10,106 nt of DNA. Origin: an uncultured Collinsella sp. (lineage in GTDB: Bacteria; Actinomycetota; Coriobacteriia; Coriobacteriales; Coriobacteriaceae). The notes beneath the pieces were generated by a model that was given only the letters and a program-made list of their open reading frames with translations, made no database searches and was not told the DNA's origin. Below, in pieces: positions 5,779 to 10,106 of this stretch (positions are counted from its first letter, which is position 1; each line of letters opens with the position of its first letter). The stretch is from the NCBI GenBank assembly GCA_902470835.1, contig CABRHR010000079.1, positions 1 to 10,106 of the forward strand. The letters are read 5' to 3'. A program made the translations under genes and the position numbers.

Positions 5779-8529
5779 TTAGGCGTTACGCTTGGCCTCG
5801 AGCTTGGCCTGGGCGGCAGCAAGACGCGCAAGCGGCACGCGGTAGGGCGAGCAGGACACGTAGTCCACGTCGGCTACGTTAAACAGGCCCTTGATGGACT
5901 TGGGGTCGCCGCCGTGCTCGCCGCACACGCCAAAGTGCATGTCGGGGTTGGTGGCACGGCCCTTCTCGACAGCCATGCGCACCAGCTCAAGAACTGCAGA
6001 GTCGATCGTCTCGAAGGGGTTGTCCTTCAGAATCTTCTTGTGCATGTACAGCGGGATGAACTTGGCCTCGGCGTCATCGCGAGAGAAGCCGAAGGTCGTC
6101 TGGGTGAGGTCGTTGGTGCCAAAGCAGAAGAAGTCGGCGTGTTGGGCGATCTCGTCGGCAACCATGCAGGCGCGCGGTAGCTCGAGCATCGTGCCCACGG
6201 GGATGCTGAGCTCAACGCCCTCCTCGGCGGAAACCTCGGCGATCACGCGCTCGATGACCTCGCGGGTCTGGACATGCTCGGCCGTGATGGAGACGAGCGG
6301 GACCATAATCTCGGGACGCGGGTCGACGCCTTCCTTGATAAGGCGGGCAGCAGCCGTGGCGACGGCGCGGACCTGCATAAGCGGCAGATCGCTAAAGACG
6401 ACGGACAGGCGCACGCCGCGCAGGCCGAGCATGGGGTTCGACTCGACCATGCCGTCGATACGACGCAGGCGGGTGCGCAGGACGGCAAGCTCTTCCTCGC
6501 TGGCGCCAGCGGCTTCCTTCTTGGTGATGGCGACCTCGAGCTCGCGAGGATTATCCAGGAACTCATGAAGCGGCGGATCGAGCAGGCGGACGACCACATC
6601 GCGACCAGACATGGTCTTGAACATCGCCAGGAAGTCCTCGGTCTGAACCTTAAGCAGGTCGGACAGGGCCTGCTGCTTCACGGCCTCATCGTCAGACAGG
6701 ATAAAGCTCTGGATGATGTTCTTGCGATCGCCCAGGAACATGTGCTCGGTGCGGCACAGGCCAATAGCCTCGGCGCCAAACTCGAGGGCAAGCTCGGCAT
6801 CCTCGGGATTGTCGGCGTTGACGCGCACATGGTTGGCATGACCACAGGTCTCGTCCAGGCGAATCTCGTCGGCCCAGGACAGGATAGTGTCCAGGTCGCC
6901 GGTAAGCTCGGCCGAAACCAGATCGACGGCGCCGTCGACGACGATGCCCTGGGTGCCGTCGATGGAGATGACATCGCCCTCGTGCAATACGCGGTCGCTG
7001 CCCTCGATGCGCACGACCTTCTCGGCGGCGTCGATGTGGAAGCGTTCAACGCCGCAGACGCAGGGCGTACCCATGCCGCGGGCGATAACGGCGGCATGGC
7101 TCGTCTTGCCACCGTGGCTGGTCAGGATGCCCTCGGCGGCGACCATGCCCTTCAGGTCATCGGGGTTGGTCTCCCAACGAACCAGAATGACCTTGTGACC
7201 CTCGTTGGCGCGCGCGACGGCGTCATCGCTCGAGAACACGACCTCGCCCACGGCGGCACCGGGGCTGGCGTTAAGACCGCTGGCCAGCGCCTCGTACTTC
7301 TTGGAGGCGTCAAACTGCGGGTGCAGAAGCTGGTCGAGCTGCGCGGGATCGATGCGGCTCACGGCCTCCTCGCGAGTGATCAGGCCCTCCTCGACCATTT
7401 CGATGGCGATGCGCAGGGCGGCGGTGGCAGTGCGCTTGCCCACGCGAGTCTGGAGCATCCAGAGCTTACCCTGCTCGATGGTGAACTCGATGTCGCACAT
7501 GTCGCGATAGTGATCCTCGAGCGTCAGGAACACGCGCTCGAGCTCCTCACCTGCGGACTCGAGGCCCGGGGTGGTCTTGAGGTCGGCGATGGGCTCGGTA
7601 TTGCGGATGCCGGCGACGACATCCTCGCCCTGGGCGTTGACCAGAAAGTCGCCGTAGAACTCCTTAGTGCCGTCGGCCGGGTTGCGCGTAAAGGCGACGC
7701 CGGTCGCGGAGGTCTCACCCTTGTTGCCAAAAGCCATAGCCTGGACGTTGACGGCAGTACCGAGCTCGTCGGAGATGCCGTGCTGTTTGCGGTAGATGCA
7801 GGCGCGCTCGTTCATCCAGCTGCCAAAGACGGCCTGGATGGCAAGGCGCAACTGGAGCTCCGGATCATGCGGGAAGACGGGCTTGCCGCCGGTGACCTCG
7901 AGCTCGGGATACAGGGCGGCCTCGACGTTATCAGAGAAGATGCCCTTGAAGGTCTCGACAAGCTCCTGCAGATCCTCGGCCGAAAGCTCGGAATCGACGC
8001 GAACGCCGGCGACCAAGCGTGCCTGGGTCAGTGCATTCTCGAACAGGTCGGCGTCGACGCCCATGACGACGTTGGAGAACATCTGGATAAAGCGGCGGTA
8101 GCTATCCCAGGCAAAACGCGGATTTTGCGTCTGGGCGATGAGACCCTGAACGGAGTCGTCGTTGAGGCCCAGGTTGAGGACCGTATCCATCATACCGGGC
8201 ATGGAAAACGGAGCGCCCGAGCGAACCGACACGAGTAGCGGATCGGAGGCGTCACCGAGCTTCTTGCCGCAGCGGGCCTCGAGGTCGGCCTCGGCGGCAA
8301 CGATCTCGTCGAGTGCGCCTTCGGGCCAGACGTTGCCGGCGCCGGAGTACTCGACACAGGTCTGGCAGGTAATGGTAAAGCCACCGGGAACCGGCAGGCC
8401 GATGCGGCTCATCTCGGCAAGGTTTGCGCCCTTGCCGCCAAGCACGAAGTTCATGGACTTGTCGCCCTCAGTGACACAGGTGCCCTGGGCGTCGGTTCCA
8501 AAACGGTAAACCCTCTTGCAATCGCTCAC
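5779..8529 (-). CDS. ppdK: Pyruvate, phosphate dikinase
   Basis: PPDK interconverts pyruvate + ATP + Pi and PEP + AMP + PPi; in anaerobes it serves glycolysis or gluconeogenesis with PPi economy. The 916-residue protein (family about 870-950) shows all three domains. The N-terminal ATP-grasp-like nucleotide domain (1 to about 350) has GGKGANLAEM (31-40), VSVRSGAPFSMPGMMDT (100-116) and GVAFTRNPADG (277-287). The swivelling phosphohistidine domain has LTSHGGKTSHAAVIARGMG (469-487), with catalytic His478 and Thr476, the residue that PpsR-type regulators are known to phosphorylate. The C-terminal TIM-barrel PEP domain has LCRTEHMF (591-598), LGLRGVRLS (701-709), FGTNDLTQTTFGFSRDD (803-819) and the catalytic Cys869 in GVCGEHGGDP. 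The start is a GTG at 8529, because AAGGGG (8542-8537) sits 7 nt upstream; the in-frame GTG at 8550 would overlap that site. Its regulator ppsR lies just upstream. Confidence 0.98.
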   Translation of the reverse strand: MSDCKRVYRFGTDAQGTCVTEGDKSMNFVLGGKGANLAEMSRIGLPVPGGFTITCQTCVEYSGAGNVWPEGALDEIVAAEADLEARCGKKLGDASDPLLVSVRSGAPFSMPGMMDTVLNLGLNDDSVQGLIAQTQNPRFAWDSYRRFIQMFSNVVMGVDADLFENALTQARLVAGVRVDSELSAEDLQELVETFKGIFSDNVEAALYPELEVTGGKPVFPHDPELQLRLAIQAVFGSWMNERACIYRKQHGISDELGTAVNVQAMAFGNKGETSATGVAFTRNPADGTKEFYGDFLVNAQGEDVVAGIRNTEPIADLKTTPGLESAGEELERVFLTLEDHYRDMCDIEFTIEQGKLWMLQTRVGKRTATAALRIAIEMVEEGLITREEAVSRIDPAQLDQLLHPQFDASKKYEALASGLNASPGAAVGEVVFSSDDAVARANEGHKVILVRWETNPDDLKGMVAAEGILTSHGGKTSHAAVIARGMGTPCVCGVERFHIDAAEKVVRIEGSDRVLHEGDVISIDGTQGIVVDGAVDLVSAELTGDLDTILSWADEIRLDETCGHANHVRVNADNPEDAELALEFGAEAIGLCRTEHMFLGDRKNIIQSFILSDDEAVKQQALSDLLKVQTEDFLAMFKTMSGRDVVVRLLDPPLHEFLDNPRELEVAITKKEAAGASEEELAVLRTRLRRIDGMVESNPMLGLRGVRLSVVFSDLPLMQVRAVATAAARLIKEGVDPRPEIMVPLVSITAEHVQTREVIERVIAEVSAEEGVELSIPVGTMLELPRACMVADEIAQHADFFCFGTNDLTQTTFGFSRDDAEAKFIPLYMHKKILKDNPFETIDSAVLELVRMAVEKGRATNPDMHFGVCGEHGGDPKSIKGLFNVADVDYVSCSPYRVPLARLAAAQAKLEAKRNA

Positions 8530-8536
8530 GATACTT

Positions 8537-8542
8537 CCCCTT
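8537..8542 (-). promoter_or_regulatory. Shine-Dalgarno site that fixes the GTG start of ppdK
   Basis: AAGGGG on the minus strand lies 7 nt before the GTG at 8529. No ATG is in a suitable place, and Ser-Asp-Cys-Lys-Arg-Val-Tyr-Arg-Phe follows directly, which fits the short N-terminus normal in PPDK. Confidence 0.75.
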
Positions 8543-8604
8543 CCATGCACTTACGCGCACGACCGTGGTGACGAATCGACCCGCCATATGCGAGCCGTGA
8601 GGGT

Positions 8605-8610
8605 ACTATA
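8605..8610 (-). promoter_or_regulatory. Proximal candidate -10 box of ppdK
   Basis: TATAGT (5 of 6 to consensus) on the minus strand, about 75 nt before the GTG start. No good -35 lies 16-18 nt upstream (GCAAGC or CAAGCC), which suggests a promoter that needs an activator. The GGTAAA cluster is at about -57 to -89 relative to the predicted start near 8598. Confidence 0.4.
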
Positions 8611-8651
8611 CGGCGAGCATTGAGCGGGCTTGCGCAGAGGACGCGGGGGTT

Positions 8652-8699
8652 GGTAAACGTGGTAAATATGGCGGTAAACGGTAGGTAAAGGTGGTTACC
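8652..8699. repeat. Cluster of GGTAAA/GGTTAC motifs upstream of ppdK
   Basis: On the plus strand GGTAAA occurs at 8652, 8661, 8673 and 8684, followed by the palindromic GGTTACC at 8693-8699. The start-to-start spacings are 9, 12, 11 and 9 nt, near one helical turn. Two copies read GGTAAACG. An inverted copy, TTTACC, lies at 8759-8764. This is too regular to ignore and too short and close for CRISPR. A cooperative transcription-factor site array controlling ppdK is my inference. Confidence 0.5.
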
Positions 8700-8704
8700 T
8701 TATG

Positions 8705-8735
8705 AAGATACCAATGCAAGAGGCTTGCAGGTCAA
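8705..8735 (-). promoter_or_regulatory. Distal candidate ppdK promoter with a palindromic operator in the spacer
   Basis: On the minus strand TTGACC (8735-8730) is a good -35 box, and TGGTATCTT (8713-8705) is an extended -10. The spacer is 19 nt, longer than ideal. The perfect palindrome TGCAAG-CCT-CTTGCA (8729-8715) sits inside the spacer, as expected for a repressor or a spacer-twisting MerR-type activator site. No regulator gene is in view. Confidence 0.4.
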
Positions 8736-8766
8736 ATGCCAGTTTCTTGCTAAATCGCTTTACCAT

Positions 8767-8878
8767 AAGTAGCTAATTTGGGACGGGGCTTTTTTAGCTG
8801 CCCCCGCAGGCAATCGACCAAAAAGATCGCGACCTCAGCCGGGGTAGCTAAAAAAGCCCCGTCCCAAATTAGCTACTT
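8767..8878. repeat. Long perfect inverted repeat (33-bp arms, 46-nt centre)
   Basis: The left arm, 8767-8799, is the exact reverse complement of the right arm, 8846-8878. Each arm contains GGGACGGGGCTTTTTTAGCT or its complement and is bounded by the palindromic hexamer TAGCTA or a close variant. Pairing can continue inward by one G-U and four G-C pairs (8800-8804 with 8845-8841), giving a stem of about 38 bp around a roughly 36-nt loop. The right arm provides the last Lys codon and the TAG stop of ppsR. There is no transposase gene, no evident target duplication and no U-tract directly after the stem on either strand. A palindromic intergenic element (REP- or MITE-like) is more likely than a plain terminator, though it would still fold in RNA from either direction. 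Confidence 0.85.
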
Positions 8879-9748
8879 TTGCTGGGCTCGGCGGGCGGCG
8901 CGGCGGGCACGGGCTTCTTGGACTTCCTCCAAGTGGCTGATGATCTCGGAGGCGCTCTCCTCAATCGCCTTGCCGTCGGTACGCACCACAAAGCAGCCCA
9001 GCCGCTTCATGAGGGCACGGGCTTCCTCAAGCTCGCTGCGCACACTCTCGGGCTCGGCATAGGAGCCGGCAACGGCACGGGCGTAGTCATCGCCCAAGCG
9101 ACTATCGCGAATCTCAGAAATAACGTCGACGGTCGAAATCAGGCCAAACAAACGCATCGGGTCAACTTCGTAAATCGACTTGGGCGGCTCCATGCCATAG
9201 GCCAAAGGAACATTGGCAACCTTGTAACCCTGATAGGCCAAATACATCGACAGCGGCGTCTTGGACGTGCGCGATACGCCCAGCAGCACGATATCGGCCC
9301 CCGAAAGGTCGTCGCAGCCGCGTCCATCATCGTGCTCAACGAAATACTCCATGGCCTCGATACGATGGAAATAGCGGTCATCGGTCCTGTGAATCACGCC
9401 CGCGACGCCCTTGGGCGACACACCGATAAGCGACGACAGCACGGCAAGCGTCGGGCCGATCAGGTCGACCGAGCGAATATGCAACATACCCAGGTAATCG
9501 AGCACACGAGCACGTAGCGCCGGATCGACAATGGTATGGAACACGGCGATATCGCGATGGTCGGCATCGACACGCGGACCCACAAATGACTTGACCTGCT
9601 CAACCGAGGTCACCTTGGGCAGGCGCAAGAGATGAAAAGCCCCTTCATCAAATTGCCCGGACGCCGCAAGCACCACCTCACAAGCGGTATCACCGAGCGA
9701 GTCGGAGATAACGATAACGGTGGGACGAGCGGTGACCGGGCAATCCAT
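8873..9748 (-). CDS. ppsR: PpsR/PDRP, pyruvate phosphate dikinase regulatory protein (DUF299 kinase/pyrophosphorylase)
   Basis: PDRP-type proteins inactivate PPDK by ADP-dependent phosphorylation of the threonine two residues before the catalytic histidine, and reactivate it by Pi-dependent removal of that phosphate; the family also includes regulators of PEP synthase. The 291-residue product has the N-terminal VIVISDSLGDTA (11-22), the conserved block around YFHRIEAMEYFVEHDDG (126-142), the P-loop GVSRTSKTPLS (157-167), NVPLAY (179-184) and the LISTVDVISEIRDSRLG region (203-219). The neighbour downstream is ppdK, with the TSH target motif intact, so PPDK rather than PEP synthase is the expected substrate. 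The last about 15 residues are Arg/Ala/Gln-rich and go past the family core; the final Lys and the stop come from the inverted repeat. The ATG at 9748 follows AAAGGAG by 6 nt. It starts 34 nt after glyS and is probably co-transcribed with it. Confidence 0.96.
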   Translation of the reverse strand: MDCPVTARPTVIVISDSLGDTACEVVLAASGQFDEGAFHLLRLPKVTSVEQVKSFVGPRVDADHRDIAVFHTIVDPALRARVLDYLGMLHIRSVDLIGPTLAVLSSLIGVSPKGVAGVIHRTDDRYFHRIEAMEYFVEHDDGRGCDDLSGADIVLLGVSRTSKTPLSMYLAYQGYKVANVPLAYGMEPPKSIYEVDPMRLFGLISTVDVISEIRDSRLGDDYARAVAGSYAEPESVRSELEEARALMKRLGCFVVRTDGKAIEESASEIISHLEEVQEARARRAARRAQQK

Positions 9749-9761
9749 GCGAGGCTCCTTT

Positions 9762-9775
9762 TGCGCTTATGCGCA
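9762..9775 (-). repeat. Small hairpin between glyS and ppsR
   Basis: TGCGC-ATAA-GCGCA on the minus strand forms a 5-bp stem with a 4-nt loop directly upstream of the ppsR ribosome-binding site (AAAGGAG). It has no T-tract, so it is not a terminator; it might affect ppsR translation or mRNA processing. It may be chance in such a GC-rich gap. Confidence 0.3.
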
Positions 9776-9782
9776 GGCTGGC

Positions 9783-10057
9783 TTACTTTTTGCGGGCAAG
9801 CTCACCGATGTTGGCGATGCCGGAGAAAACGGCCTCGAAGCGGTTGAGCAGCTTAAGGCGATTATCGCGAAGCTGCTCGTCCTTGTCCATGACCATGACC
9901 TCGTCGAAGAAACGGTCGATGGGGGCACGCAGGGCGGCAAGGGCGGCAAATGCGGCCGGGTAATCCTCGGCAGCAAGGGCGGCATCGACAGCGGTCTGAG
10001 CAGCCTCGGAGGCATCAGCAAGCGCAAGCTCGACCTCGCCCATCAGGGCGCGGTCGT
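9783..10057 (-). CDS. glyS: Glycyl-tRNA synthetase beta subunit, C-terminal fragment (5' part beyond the contig)
   Basis: GlyS is the beta subunit of the heterotetrameric bacterial glycyl-tRNA synthetase, which charges tRNA-Gly. Only the last 90 residues are present, about an eighth of a family protein of roughly 690 residues. They form the end of the DALR-type anticodon-binding domain, with LRAPIDRFFDEVMVMDKDE, then LRDNRLKLLNRFEAVFSGIANIGELARKK at the C-terminus, a typical GlyS ending. Coding starts out of view; an ATG at 10043 is internal, since the frame continues upstream (Asp-Arg-Ala-Leu) into the adapter. The stop is TAA at 9785-9783. The gene is cut by the library or contig boundary, not by mutation. 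It precedes ppsR by 34 nt. Confidence 0.92.
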
Positions 10058-10106
10058 CTGTCTCTTATACACATCTCCGAGCCCACGAGACGCTACGCTA
10101 TCTCGT
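10058..10106. other. Nextera i7 adapter read-through (non-biological)
   Basis: CTGTCTCTTATACACATCT (19-bp mosaic-end complement) begins at 10058, followed by the linker CCGAGCCCACGAGAC, the index GCTACGCT and ATCTCGT, the first bases of the P7 flow-cell sequence. The 42 nt at 10058-10099 mirror 1-42 exactly. This is sequencing read-through retained by the assembler and should be trimmed. Confidence 0.98.

Larger units (their letters stand above)
8530..8872. other. 343-nt intergenic region between ppsR and ppdK
   Basis: No protein or RNA gene is supported here. From left to right the region holds the ppdK ribosome-binding site, a proximal -10 box, the GGTAAA cluster, a distal promoter with a 6-3-6 palindrome, and most of a long inverted repeat that reaches into the ppsR stop codon. 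The local base composition is visibly more AT-rich in the repeat arms and around 8701-8780 than in the genes. Confidence 0.7.

Noticed and set aside
6274..8238. 654-residue plus-strand ORF
   Set aside because: It is fully antisense to ppdK, its composition is low-complexity Gly/Ala/Asp/Leu, and it shows no family motif. Long antisense frames are expected opposite GC-rich genes.
8652..8699. CRISPR array or replication iterons
   Set aside because: The repeat units are only 6-8 nt with 3-6-nt spacers, and there are no cas or replication genes. Regulatory sites are more plausible.
8767..8878. Ordinary bidirectional Rho-independent terminator
   Set aside because: The stem is much too long, the T6 runs lie within the arms and not after the stem, and the bases after the stem are not T-rich on the minus strand (plus strand only TT). 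A terminating effect is possible, but this is not the best description.
1..10099. 42-bp terminal inverted repeats suggesting a Tn5-like transposon or linear replicon
   Set aside because: The repeats are Nextera adapter plus index, ending in P7 sequence, and no transposase lies between them.

Overview
The window is a short assembly contig, not a natural DNA end. Both termini carry the Illumina Nextera read-2/i7 adapter (1-42 and 10058-10106), so genomic sequence runs from about 43 to 10057. The DNA is GC-rich. All nine recognisable genes lie on the minus strand, and the first and last are cut by the contig ends. Gene content and order (glyS-ppsR-ppdK, then rplS-rnhB-yraN-comM-dprA-trmFO), the GC bias and a folate-type TrmFO fit a gut Coriobacteriia member such as Collinsella (Actinomycetota). 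The genus is an inference from gene content and family knowledge, not a database match.

In transcription order (right to left) the layout is as follows. (1) 10057-8873: the 3' end of glyS (glycyl-tRNA synthetase beta), then ppsR, the bifunctional regulator of pyruvate phosphate dikinase, 34 nt downstream. (2) 8872-8530: a 343-nt intergenic region. It holds a striking perfect 33-bp inverted repeat that supplies the last codon and the stop of ppsR, a 6-3-6 palindrome placed inside a candidate extended -10 promoter, a cluster of GGTAAA motifs, and a second, proximal candidate promoter. (3) 8529-5779: ppdK, the PPDK target of PpsR, followed by a GC-rich hairpin. (4) 5666-5161: rplS (ribosomal protein L19), apparently monocistronic, with its own promoter, a structured leader and a strong intrinsic terminator. 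(5) 5134-4255: rnhB (RNase HII), closed by a classical T6 terminator. (6) 4156-43: a tight cluster yraN-comM(yifB)-dprA-trmFO, with 1-4 nt overlaps between the first three genes and a 14-nt gap before trmFO.

Functionally the right half is central carbon metabolism: PPDK interconverts pyruvate and PEP, and PpsR is expected to switch it off or on by threonine phosphorylation. The left half is translation and nucleic-acid maintenance: L19, RNase HII, YraN nuclease-like protein, ComM helicase-like ATPase and DprA RecA loader for transforming DNA, and TrmFO for tRNA m5U54. No complete mobile element, phage gene, CRISPR array, tRNA or rRNA was seen. The coding regions are ordinary core genes. The most unusual sequence is the intergenic region between ppsR and ppdK, above all the long inverted repeat, which looks like a dispersed palindromic element.
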